Below are positions 23,606 through 34,850 of a stretch of DNA of 64,000 nucleotides, piece by piece. The translations under genes were made by a program, and so were the position numbers. Numbering within the stretch: position 1 is the first letter of the stretch; each line of letters opens with the position of its first letter. This stretch comes from Ananas comosus. Taxonomy: Eukaryota; Streptophyta; Magnoliopsida; Poales; Bromeliaceae. The notes under the pieces were generated by a model. It had not been told where the DNA came from, searched no databases, and saw only the letters and a program-made list of their open reading frames with translations. The stretch spans positions 793,866 through 857,865 of the forward strand of contig NC_033640.1 of NCBI RefSeq assembly GCF_001540865.1. Reading direction: 5' to 3'.

Positions 23606-23845
23606 CATGAGAGAGAAAGAGGGCGGGAAGAGAGAGAGAGAGAGAGAGAGAGAGGAAACAAACCCTTTCTCTACTTTACTAACTAGCGGAGAGAAAGAAA
23701 CGTAATGTGGGTTTGATCCGGCCCAACCCAACCCGACCCGTATAAATTCGTGTTGGGCCGAGAGACCCTAGAGGCAGCCATTCGTTGCATGCAGTGCGCG
23801 AATTTTAAAGCAGTTATTGATAACCGATACACTCATATGCATATA

Positions 23846-24165
23846 TAGAGTAGGACTACTATACTTTTATGAGTATAAGATCCTTCATAACTCTTATTTT
23901 AAATTGAAGGATTCGATCATTCATTTTTAGGATGTCGTTCGATTTTGATCGTTAATTTTCGGCTATTAGATAAAGGGATGTGCAGTTAGGATAATATATA
24001 GTGGTTCTCGATTAGGATGATAGTGGTCCTCTATAGTTGAGTGTATGATTGGTTGAAGTATGGTCTAACAGATGAAAATAGAAAAATGAGTAGATCTAAT
24101 AGCAAAAAACTCGATAGTACTAAACGCTTGGTACTATTGATAGTATAGTAGCCAGACTCTCTATA
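23846..24165. mobile_element. MITE of the microsatellite-associated family, truncated or rearranged
   Basis: The left end (GTAGGACTACTATACTTTTA) and the right end (GGTACTATTGATAGTATAGTAGCC) carry the ACTATAC/GTATAGT signature of this family. A (TA)n tract borders the right side. The left arm segment AACTCTTATTTTAAATTGAAGG also occurs in the 2450 and 42575 elements. The right arm is of a different subtype, so this may be a recombinant copy. Confidence 0.5.
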
Positions 24166-25569
24166 TATATATATATATGTATATATACTATGAATGCTCG
24201 TAGCAAGCGACTACTCTTATTACGCAACGGTGGGATCTTTTAAGGATCTTCACTTCGCTCGATCTTACTAAACTCTATTAACTATACCATTCATTTAGAT
24301 CTAAATTTACTTATGTCCATCTAACGAAATCCAAAAGATCGATCTTACTTAAAATGATGTTGAATCGTTGTCTTATCATTCCTACTCACATGCATGCATT
24401 ATAAAGATTACTAACGTGTGCCACCGTAAAGAGTAACAAAAGAGAAAACAAAACAACAGACAAATTTTATAGATGTTACTGAACAGGTCTATATATTAGG
24501 AGAAAAATATCGAAAAATAATCTAAACATTAATAACCAAGTAGGATGTATAAGAGAAGTTCTTATACCTTTGTGAAGTTGAACCCTAATAAGTCTTTTAT
24601 AGATTAAAAAAATAAGGAAGTGGCACTTTTTTGTACTTGATAAACAAACCTATCTCCCCATCCACTTCCTCCTAAAGTGATCAAGAGGGTGATATAATAA
24701 TAGAATTAAAGCATGGAGATGGATTGTGCTTTATTCTCCACTATTAATTGTTCTTAATTAAGTGCTTTGTTTCATGTCCATGTAGTTTAAGGATAATGTA
24801 TAGCATAAGTCATCTCCTTTGAGCCTTTTTTTTTTCCTAGTTACTTATCTATTATTATCTCTCTTTTTTTCGTTTTTAAAAATGTTTCTCCGTTATTTGC
24901 GTAAAGCGATTTTGTTTACCTTTATAATATTAGGATATTTTGTGAAAGAAAAAAAATAACTTGTCCTAGTTATTGTTTTTCATCTACAATGGATATAATA
25001 TGAAGAGTATGAACTTATTTATGTGTGATAATCAAGTGAAATTCATAGAGATCGATGTTTTTCAATTTGCTTCAATGAGTACTTATTTCAAATGAAGATA
25101 CAGATAAGCCCGAGGAAAAGGGAGCACTACAATCACGCCAATTGTCGCCTCGCACCTACCCTACACTTCTAAAAGATGATGTGTTTTGTATTTGTTAACA
25201 CCAATCGATCTCTAAACATCTAACTTAGTATAAGAGCAGGAGATCTTAAGTTCAAAAAAAAATCTCGACATGATTCAGATCATCTACTCAAACTTTGTCC
25301 ATCAACACACCCTCATTGATAATACTAACCTTTGAGATTGTGGATTGTCGACGTGCCGTATGGTTACGATAGGCCTTAAGTGTTCTTCCTATGGATCATC
25401 AAAAAGAGAAAGGGACTCACTTGTTTAGGGGAAAAAGAACACAATAGTTATGCACTAGTAGGGGGGCCAGGTGTTAGTGAACTCCACTAATTAACACTAT
25501 TGACTACACACTCAGATGCCATGGAAAAAGTGCTTCTCCTCTAAGCATGCTTTAGCTTTTCCTAACACA
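24166..25569. other. Spacer upstream of the CIF gene
   Basis: About 1.4 kb of AT-rich sequence without a supportable gene. It should contain the distal promoter of the CIF precursor gene. I see no clearly bounded transposon in it. Confidence 0.5.
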
Positions 25570-25576
25570 TATATAA
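25570..25576 (+). promoter_or_regulatory. TATA box of the CIF precursor gene
   Basis: TATATAA lies 92-98 bases upstream of the ATG at 25668, leaving a plausible 5' UTR of about 60-65 bases. This is the best core-promoter match in the window. Confidence 0.6.
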
Positions 25577-25667
25577 GTAGCTTAAGCCCACAATTTTTTT
25601 TTGAATGTGTTTTCACTCCTAGTGATCCTCCAAATAGTAGAAGCATTAGAGGAAAAACTTATCCAAA

Positions 25668-26124
25668 ATGGGTCTCATGAAAGGAAAGAGTGCAACTCTT
25701 TTTCTCTTCTTCATCTTAGTCTCTTTTGTTTCACTCTCACTCTCAGGTTTGGATTTTGCTATTAATTGTATCAAATGCTCTAATTTTTGCACCATCGATT
25801 AAAAATCGTTTGTCGCAGGTGCTCAAAGGAAGTTAATGAATGAATTTGTTGGAGACAAGGTCGCAACAAAGGTACCAATAATTAAGTGATCTCTTTTCCA
25901 TGTTGCTTTAGATAAATGAATGATTAAATGTGTATATTGGATTAATGTTACATAATATATTACAAAAATTTCATGGTTTGTAGGATTCAATGGAGGAGGT
26001 TTTGGATGATGAAGCAAAAATTGAAGTTCACCCAAGAATGCTTATGGTGAAGACAAATGATTATGGAAGATACAATCCAACTCCATCTCTTTCAAAGCCG
26101 CCTTTCAAGCTTATCCCTAACTAA
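25668..26124 (+). CDS. CASPARIAN STRIP INTEGRITY FACTOR (CIF)-type sulfated peptide hormone precursor
   Basis: Three small exons join in frame: 25668-25746, 25819-25871 and 25984-26124, giving 90 aa. Residues 1-27 are a typical signal peptide (basic MGLMKGKS followed by LFLFFILVSFVSLSLS). A variable acidic middle follows. The last 21 residues (70-90) begin D-Y-G-R and end PPFKLIPN. CIF peptides are 21-residue C-terminal peptides starting D-Y-G and ending RPPFKLIPN or KPPFKLIPN; this one has S-K before PPFKLIPN. In known CIFs the Tyr after Asp is sulfated by TPST, prolines can be hydroxylated, and the peptide binds the receptor kinase SGN3/GSO1 to close the Casparian strip (CIF1/2) or to act in the embryo cuticle or pollen wall (other members). 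Which paralogue this is cannot be read here. The single conserved block and the signal peptide make the family call strong. Confidence 0.9.
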
Positions 26125-28401
26125 TCAAAATTCGTTTCTCGAGCTCTCGAGAGCGATTATAGCGCGGCACATAAGTTTCTCTATATATATATGTATGTGG
26201 GTATTAAATACATGACAAGCTATATGTACAACTATAGATATGCATGTAGTGAGTGAGAGAATATGTGCACTAGGTTTTTGTAATATATATATATATATAC
26301 TTGCTCTATGTGGTGTCCTTGATGTTGTATTACACCTAAAGAAATATACTTAGTAGTGTTGTTATAATTATTCACATAGCAACTATTTGATATCGAAGAA
26401 AATTCAAGTGTGTTTTCTTGTACTATTTGGGTGATTTAAGCGCAAAAATAGGTTGCGTATTATTATGTATCAAATCCAGATCTATTATTTGAGTTTACGG
26501 AGGGATGCATGATTTAGGACATAGTAAGAATATTTGATCATACATGAGTCCTGGGTTCGAATCCTGCCTCAAGTAAGAACAAGTGTGTGTGCAAGAGACG
26601 CGATTACTTTGTCTAAAGAACTAGGAAGGGTTATGTTTGAGAAGGATCGAGTGTTTTGTCAAGAGATGTTGCTGTTGTCAAAGATCTATCGCTGTTGATT
26701 TCCAAAGACATATTTGCTGCTGATTTTTAGAGCGGTTGCTTGCGCATCTTCGAGAGTCCAATTAATCTGACTGATAAAAGTTTTCCCGACGCACTCGGAA
26801 TTAGTTTATCTGATAATGCACAGTAGCAGAAATGTTTTTCAAGCTTTTCAAAGCTAAGTCAAATGCTAAACAGGGTTTAGTATGTTTCTACATTTGTTGG
26901 GCTAAGCCTAAACTCAACCAAGCCTAAATAAATTGGCCAAATTAAGCAAGTTAGGTCCAGGTCATGAAACATTTGATTGTAATGGACTCAATCTTGATGG
27001 GCTAAGTTTTTCCTCAGCCACTGATCAGGAAATGGAGGGAGAGAATTGTGAAATGGAAATAATCAATTTCTCTCCAAAAACTTAAGCGGTTAGAACACAG
27101 TATCTTTATATTTTATATTCGAGACACTCGATTCCTCACATTTGAGCTCAAGATTTTTTGTATGGCTGCAAATTAAAACATAAACTCGAGTTAAATGAAA
27201 GAAGATTAAACAAGATCACAAAATTTTGAGTTTTCTATTAAATTATATGAAACAATATTATACTCTAAAAGGTTAAGATGGTAAAGAACGATGTTTAATT
27301 TTTTTAATATTTAACACTCTCCTTCACGTGTATGGGCTTAGATTTTTCGTTCGGCTACTGATATAGACTTGGATTGAATAGGAGAAAATCAATAATACTA
27401 AGAGTTTGACATATGACGCAAACTTTTAGAGAATGATATTTTTACAATTTTGTATTCAACATTTACTAAACCATTATTCTTCAAAAACTTAAGCTTCCAT
27501 GACCGGTATTTTTATAATTTTACTCACGGTCGTTCTCCAAAAAATTAAGTTTTCACAGACTCTAAGATTTTTCAATAGACTCAAGACGTAAATTAAAGTA
27601 AGAGTGGAAACTAAATAATGTAATTTTATATTCTGCACTCTCCCGACATCTGGGCTAGAGACGGAAAGAAAATTAAATAAAGATAGGAGCTCGACAAGAC
27701 TCGAACTTAGAAACTTCTTACTTTCAGAACTTTTACTTCGATGCCATGTTATATTACATGTTACAATTATTGTTCTTCTAATTAGACTTTAGGAGAATGG
27801 GCAATAAAAGGGTTTAGAGCTTATGAATTTTGGCAATAGGATTATTTACAACAACTTTGAAGGGATATCCATAATATTTTAAAGTTTTTAAGGGATAGTT
27901 TTGAAATTGCCATAAAATAAAAGGTTCAAATACTTTCTAAACTTCAGAATTTTCAAGTTTTAAGCCTAGTTACTTTACATTTCTTGCTGAGTTTATTTCT
28001 GAAAAAAATAAACGAAACAGGTTGCTTGAGTGCTACTCTTTTTTCTCTCTCAAAAAAAAAAAAATATTTAATTTTGATAATTAGATATTCTAATTTGTAC
28101 CAAAATATTATTTAATAGGTTTTTTTTTTCCTTTAAAAAAGTTATTAATTAAGCATTTATTCCTGATAAATGTGTTGCATATAATTTTGTCTATAATTGA
28201 GGGGTATCCACCCCCTTTTTTTTTTAAAATTTTTTATCCTCTATCACAAAACAATGGGGTGAGGATGAACATGGGCTATGTCCCTTTCCCCTTGTTGGCT
28301 TTGTTTGGTCCTTCACGAGATACCTTTTTTATGCTTTTTAGGGGGCCACACTCCCACGTACACACAAAACAATACCACATTCTTATTTTATATAAAAATA
28401 C
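26125..28401. other. Gene-free spacer downstream of the CIF gene
   Basis: The first 200 bases are probable 3' UTR. The rest is AT-rich with no supportable gene. Position 26554-26566 contains GGGTTCGAATCC, an exact tRNA B-box-like word, but no matching A box or tRNA fold was found; it may be the remains of a SINE. Confidence 0.5.
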
Positions 28402-28847
28402 GGAAAAACTTCAAAAACACCGTTGTAGTTTTATACTTTTTTTATTTAGTATCATGTGATTTAAAGTATATCAAGTTAGTACTCTATGGTTTCGCACTTG
28501 CTCACTTTAGTACCTTGTGGTTTCGCACTTGCTCACTTTAGTACCTTGTGGTTTAAAGTGTATCAAGTTAGTACTATATGGTTTTATTTTTATACCAAGT
28601 TAGTACCCTGCGGTTTTGTTTTTGTATGATCCTATGGTTTTATTTTTCTCTTAATGAAATGTTAAACTATAGGGTACTAAAGTCAGAACGTGCGAAACCA
28701 CAGGATACTAACTTGATACACTTTAAGTTACATGGTATTAAAGCGGGAAAATGCGAAACTACAGGGTATTAACTTGATACACTTTAAACCATAGGGTACT
28801 AAAGTGAGAAAGAGTGAAACTATAAAGGGAGTATTTAAAGTTTTTCC
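28402..28847. mobile_element. Mutator-like foldback MITE, 'GTGGTTTAAAGTGTATCAAG' family, copy 2
   Basis: The ends are GGAAAAACTTCAAA and TTTAAAGTTTTTCC. Flanking 9-mers TAAAAATAC (28393-28401) and TAAAAATAT (28848-28856) match at 8 of 9 positions, indicating a 9-bp target duplication. Internally, short modules (TTTAGTACC-TGTGGTTTAAAG and CAAGTTAGTACC) repeat several times in the left arm and in complement in the right arm, so the whole element could fold into a long hairpin. Confidence 0.75.
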
Positions 28848-29369
28848 TAAAAATATAAAGATATGGTCAGCTCCTCGTTTAAATTTTTGAACGTAAATAG
28901 TTATCTATAGACATACATTATTCTTTCTAAGTTTCTTACATGGGAACACTCTTTTTATTATTGAGTGTGAGCTCCATTCAAAACTGGCTCAAGTTCTTTA
29001 TATATTTTTTCTATGCTTGAATTGAACCTGATTTTTCTCTTTCTTTACTTAAACTGAACCAATCATTGTTGAGTGTGGGTTCACCCGAACCGACTTAAAA
29101 TTTTCATATGTTTTTCTCTTTTTTTGTTTGAACCAAATCTAATTTTTCTTTGTCTTGCTTGAACTGAATCGGGTCACACCTCTGCACTGGACCGAGCTGT
29201 TTCTCTTCCACTTTTTTTGGTTGTTATCTTTCTTTATTGGCAAGATGAATTACATCCCTTATCTCATTTCTTCCATCGCCATTTTCTCTTCTTTTATTGA
29301 CATTTTTTATTTCTTTTCTAATTATCTACCCGTTCTATCGCACAGATTACTATACTAGTTTTACATCAT

Positions 29370-29979
29370 TTACATTATATATATAATACTATATATAAAA
29401 GTGTATAGAAATTCCGACAATGACAGACGGAATCCAAAAAGGAATAAAAGAATATTCCCTATATTTCCAACGAACGGATATGATCACTTAATTAAAAAAA
29501 TCTCAAATAAGAACGAACGATTATGATTAATCGGATAAAAAATAGCATTCTTATTCATCTACAAATCCAATCCTACCAATGGTTGTGTCAATAAAAAATG
29601 AACGGTTCGCTTAATTAAAAAAAATTTTAAATAAGAACAAACGGTTATGATTAATCTGTTAAAAAATAGCATTCTTATCCAAAAATTTTAATTATAATGG
29701 ATCAAATTAAATTTTAAATTTTAAAATAAATATGAATTAAATTTTGATGTTTTTTGTTTAAAACACATATTTAAATTTTAACTCATCAGAAATCAAAAAA
29801 TATATAAAAATATTTAATATATATAAAAAAAGAAAATATAAAATATTACAATTTTTTTTCTAATAAAATATAACATATGAATTTATAAATTATAAATTTT
29901 TAAATAAATATAATGTGCAAATTTATATTGATTTAAAATAAATTAAAATAATTGTTACGTGCATTTGCACGTATACTAA
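29370..29979 (+). mobile_element. Possible small Helitron remnant
   Basis: A perfect hairpin (ACGTGCATTTGCACGT, 29957-29972) lies four bases before CTAA (29976-29979), as expected for a Helitron 3' end. The AT-rich body and TATATAATACTATA-type start fit non-autonomous plant Helitrons. The 5' end is not certain, and this remains a weak call. Confidence 0.35.
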
Positions 29980-30315
29980 AATAGTATAAAGGCACATTAA
30001 AAAAAAAGAAAAAATTTCAGATGGGATTAAAATACCTCTTTAATTATGACGAAGGCGGCAAATACGAAAATGTATCGGCACAGGCAATGATGATGAGTAG
30101 GACGATGACGATGTACCGCTGTGACAAATGAAAAAATATATTACTAAAAAAATATTTGAGAAAAATATAGATAAAAAGAAAAATTGATACTACTAAAAAA
30201 TAAATGAGAAAATACCAAAAAAGATATGCTAACGAAAAAGATATGATGTATATATTGTGTAATAAATATTATGATGAAATAAGATTGGGTAGTGTAGATA
30301 TTATATGCGAGGGTA

Positions 30316-31082
30316 TTAAGATATATTCNATCCGCATATATCGGTATGAATCAACTCTAATGTTCCATCACATCTTTTAGCAGCTTTAGAAAAGGTTTTG
30401 GTCTGCTTTCCCTTTATGCAATCCACACACATTCCAAAGTCAGAGAAGTCCAAATCATCTAAAATGCCTTCTCTGATTAATCTTTGGATTCTCTGTTTTG
30501 AGATGTGTCCTAACCTCTTATCCCACAACATGGATGACTTTTCATTATTAATGCCACGTTTTGATCCAACATTTTCGTGCATGGTAAGAAGGATTTTACT
30601 ATATGAATCATCTAAAAATAATTTATATAGATTATTTTCCAAAACACCAAAACCAACTATCTGAGATTTATAGGATAAAGAAAAACTTTATTATTAAAAC
30701 TGAAACTATATCCCAATCTAACAAGTTTCGAAATAGAAATTAAATTCTATTTTAGTTGGATTTCCTTCAGCTGTATAGATAGTCCCTTCAATTTTACTGG
30801 GTTTTCTGCGATTCTGAAATCCCTGCACGGAATTCGCCACGTGGCATGTGGCATCAAGTATTAGATAGAACAGAAACTAGATGCAACTCATGCTTCAAAA
30901 CCAAAAATTTATCTTTCTTCTGGAGCCATTTCTGATACTTTTTATTTGTCTCTTTTGAGAAACAAAGTTGACTGCACTTTGTTTCTCTTGTATTAATCTG
31001 CCTTCCTCTTACACACACATGGTCAGCAATTCATTAATTGACCATTTATCTTTATGTGTGTTATAAGAGATCTGAAATGGTC
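30316..31082 (-). mobile_element. Ty1-copia retrotransposon remnant (gag end, protease junction, GAG-pre-integrase)
   Basis: On the minus strand, an open stretch of 30642-30316 encodes the GAG-pre-integrase and start of integrase of copia elements (LWDKRLGHISKQRIQRL, then CVDCIKGKQT and HTDICG). Upstream, frameshifted or stop-containing stretches still show copia gag and protease-border residues such as ATCHVANSVQGFQNRRKPS. The copy is truncated on both sides: it ends near an N at 30329 and abuts a 25-N gap at 31083. It is a decayed transposon fragment and not a functional gene. Confidence 0.8.
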
Positions 31083-31107
31083 NNNNNNNNNNNNNNNNNN
31101 NNNNNNN
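31083..31107. other. 25-N assembly gap
   Basis: Twenty-five consecutive N positions, a fixed-size gap marker directly upstream of the copia remnant. The missing part of the retrotransposon probably lies in the gap. Confidence 0.95.
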
Positions 31108-31849
31108 TATATTAGAGAATGCTGAGGCTTTATATAGCTCTTACATAGAGAGAGAATCCAACATGCGTCGTATTACAATGGTACATGTAATGAAGGATTG
31201 AGATAAATCTCACGCTTCAGTCATTCATATTATGTTCCACATCTCTGTATACATGTACAGTGTAATGAAGATTAGAGAAAATTCCACTTTTAGTCATTAT
31301 AAGTTATGGCTACCTATGTTAAGTCCACGCTTTCTAGCATCATAGGGGTATTATGTTAGAATGACATATGTTGCCTTCTAGTTCATTCATAGGGTAAATA
31401 AATCTTTAAATAAACATTTATTCTCAAATATAGATCTAAGTTTGTTCACCATGGATCTCATCCAACGAATAAAAAATAAAGTATCTGTCATTTTTGTATG
31501 ACAAAATACCTCCACATCCGTTATCTTCCTATCTACGCTGCTGTTTCTCAAATATTTTTTTTCTATCTCACAATATGTAATACGTAAAACTAAATTTTCT
31601 CTTATTAACGTAGATACCACCAATACGGTAATACTTTCGCCCATACACGTAATACGTAAAATTAAATTTATTTCGTATATCCGTTTTTCTCAAATATTTT
31701 ATCTCTCAAACATAATACCGGCCAACACGTAGTATTCAAATGCCCATGACGTAAATATTCAATTAAATTTTAAATTTGTAATCCCGTCAAAATTAAAAAT
31801 TTAATTACTAATACTCTTTGTGTTTTAAGTTTCTAGCCTATAGTCTACT

Positions 31850-32300
31850 CCTAATTATTAATCACACTGGATCAAACACTATCCACTCACCCATCATCTC
31901 AACCTCTCATCTCTCCATCCAATGGTTAAAAACTCAAAATACCACCTTCGTGTTGCTTGAGAGATATCTTCTTCAACTTCTCTCTCTCTCTTCTCTCTCT
32001 CTCTCTCTATCTCTCATTCTCTCTCTCGTCTCTACGTAATATTTATTATATATATATTATATATATATATAGTTCGGCTGGCGATCTTATCGATAACAAA
32101 TTGCATTGTGCATCAAGTTTTCCGCCATTAATTATAATCTTTTGACTATTTTCACCCGTTAGATTATTACTATTCAATTAACACATCAACTCAACCCTAG
32201 GAGCGCCCACATCATCCTAAAACTATATTTTTAATCCAAGACCGATAAACCTAAATAGCCACCAAATGCTTGGTGCTTATTTAATAGATTCCGGCTAAGT
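31850..32300. mobile_element. MITE of the microsatellite-associated family (subtype with ATCTCAACCTCTCATC arm)
   Basis: Positions 31870-31945 are homologous to the reverse complement of 12190-12275. CT-rich and TATATA tracts lie at 31980-32072. The segment 32085-32300 resembles 33455-33660 and 43165-43345, with a shared layout around TCAACTCAACCCTA. There are probably two elements side by side, separated by the microsatellite. Confidence 0.5.
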
Positions 32301-32379
32301 CTAATATATATATATTATATATAATATAATAATATATTATATATTATAGTATATATATTGAGACGAGAGAGAGAGAGAG

Positions 32380-32926
32380 AGAGAGATGCAAGCGTAGAAT
32401 GCTATCGTAGCAACGGCTCTAGTTGCCATATATTTGTTTTCGATGATAGGCCTCCAATCGATGGAATCGGGCACCGGTGAACATGTCTATACCACGTGGA
32501 AGGTTTAAGATATATTCAAATTTAATATTTCGACATCATTGCTAAATATCAAGGGCTGTTCAAAATTTGTAATTATTAATAGCTCGATATGAGGCGTTTT
32601 CTCGTTTAACGGTCGAAAGATATCCAAGAATCAATTGAATTTTGCTTAAGAAAATTCCTGAAACTATTTAAAACAAATCTAGTACTTTTGATCTTGAATA
32701 TAGACTCCTATCTATATTTTTAAAGAATTCTTTGTCAGCCGTTCATTTTTGTGGTCCACTCAATCGGATAAGAAAATAATATCGAAAAAGTATGAATTTG
32801 ATTCTAGATTTTCAAGTGGTATAGATCATGGTACAACAGTACGACGGTTCATTTGAGAGCCCATCATCGAAATAATGGTGGCCAACGGGAGCCGTTGCTA
32901 ACGATTAGTATTCCAGCTGAACTTTA
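32380..32926. mobile_element. Long-inverted-repeat MITE (microsatellite-associated family), copy 3
   Basis: The left terminus GTAGAATGCTATCGTAGCAACGG has its near-complement at the right end (GCCGTTGCTAACGATTAGTATTCC). The inner segments are homologous to the 59394 element. (TA)n plus (GA)n border the left side and TATATATA the right side. Confidence 0.65.
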
Positions 32927-33109
32927 TTTATATTATATATATATATAATATATATATATATTAATATATAGTATATATAGCGCATGCTACTATACGTATA
33001 TGAGATTGGAGCCCGTTCGTTATCATAAGTTGTTTTTCGATGTGGAGCGTCCGAATCGACGATCTTGCTATTATAATAGTATCAGTAGCCGACTATTATA
33101 TATTAATCA

Positions 33110-33368
33110 TAAGTATATATATAGGCGGGCTACTATATCATGATGGTATATAGAACCCTTTACTCATAAGTTCTTCGACCGATTCAGATGAAAGAAATTG
33201 CTGGCGGTTAGGATAAGAGGTTACATGTTAGGTTGACTATGCGGCCCGTAGGGGATGAGTGGTTGGTGAATAGTTAAATCTAACGGTTAAAATGATTAAA
33301 GGGTAATCTACGGCCAAAACTTCTGGTACAAATAGCCTCTATACTCAGTAAGATATAAAGCCGGACTT

Positions 33369-33409
<41 letters not shown>

Positions 33410-33665
33410 CTCTCTCCTAATATATTATATATATATATATATATATATAGTCCGCTAGCATACTATCGATGGTACGAATATTTGGTGCTATCTAAGTTTT
33501 TACCGTTAGATGTTATCTCTTTTATCATTTTCACATTCGACTTATACTATTCAACAACCAACACTCAACCCTAGCGGGCTCACAATCATCCTAGCCGTAC
33601 ATTTTTTAATCGAAGGGCAACAAACTTAAAGCACCAGAGTGAATTTGCGTTATATATTATATACT
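33110..33665. repeat. Pair of short MITEs separated by CT and TA microsatellites
   Basis: One element spans about 33122-33368 (left GGCGGGCTACTATATCATGA; right ending near GCCGGACT). A second spans about 33452-33660. A (CT)n tract plus (TA)n at 33369-33450 lies between them. The second resembles 32085-32300. The ends are approximate. Confidence 0.45.
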
Positions 33666-33677
33666 ATCTATAATATA

Positions 33678-33708
<31 letters not shown>

Positions 33709-34282
33709 ATAACTCTCTATATATATAAGGGGCAATTGTTTATATATCCCTGTAAAGTTCTCGATTTTTTGATTTACCCCATCTTAGAAAGCTAATGTTA
33801 AAAATACCCATTTTACGTTCTAACCTATTTCAAATATATATCTAGAATTAAAATCTGTTAATGAACTCTGTTATCGCTATGAAATTACTATTTTGCCCTT
33901 TCAAAGTACCGACTTTTCTTATTGGCCATTAAGTTAGCAGTATAAAAAGTATCTTATTTTTTGATCTTTTCAAATATACCCTTCTGTCATCACCAACATT
34001 TCTTATTTGCCCTTAAGTTAAGGGCAAAAGTGACATTTTAATTTTTTTTTGACTGTGCTAGATATTTAACTCACGTTTAACCGAAATTAACTTAACGGAT
34101 GGTAATTGTAAGAGTATTTTGAAATAACGGAGAAACATATGAGAAATACATTAGAAAAAAGTAAAAATAAATGAGATATTTTTAACGGATCGTAATTGTA
34201 GGGATATTTTGAAATAACGAAAGAACATACGAGGAATATATTAGAAAAAAAAATACAATAAATGATAGTTTTTTAAGTTTTG

Positions 34283-34850
34283 GAGAGGTATATAGGCAAT
34301 TGGAGTGCGGCTAGGATGCTTATGGAGACACGGAGGGCTCCGTACTTTCACATTGTTTTCGATGTTCGGACTTTCGAATCGACGATCGGCTCCGTTAGAT
34401 TTGATCTAGAGTATTTGAAGTATCTAGAAAATAAATTTTGCGATTTTTCGATATTATTTGCCTTGTGCTCGAAGTTGCTCAAAATCAACGGCTGAAAATA
34501 AAAATCTTACAAAATATGATGATATGACATTAAAATTTTAGATCAAAGTTATTTATCTTGTTTTATATGGTATATGGTATAAAGAATTTTCTATCAAAAT
34601 TTCATGTGATTTGGATATTTCTACATCGTTAAACTTGCAACCGGCTCACCACGGCCGTTAAAATTATTGATTTTGAGCCCTTTCGATCACTAGGCAAATG
34701 ATATCGAAAAATCACAAAATTTATTTTCTAGGCACTTCAAATACTCTAAATCAACTCTAACGAAGCTGATCGTCGATTTGAAAGTCAGAACATCGAAAAC
34801 GACTTGAAAGCACGAAAGCCTCTGTGCTGAAAAATTCTAGAATGCACCGG
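34283..34850. mobile_element. Long-inverted-repeat MITE, copy 4
   Basis: The left arm contains CGATGTTCGGACTTTCGAAT followed by GACGATCGGCTCCGTTAGA. The right arm contains the complements (AACGAAGCTGATCGTCGATT). Its right half is present a second time at 35376-35590 as part of a 740-bp duplication. Confidence 0.6.

Noticed and set aside
26554..26566. tRNA B-box word GGGTTCGAATCC
   Set aside because: No A box at the right distance and no cloverleaf could be built, so no tRNA gene is called; at most a SINE relic.
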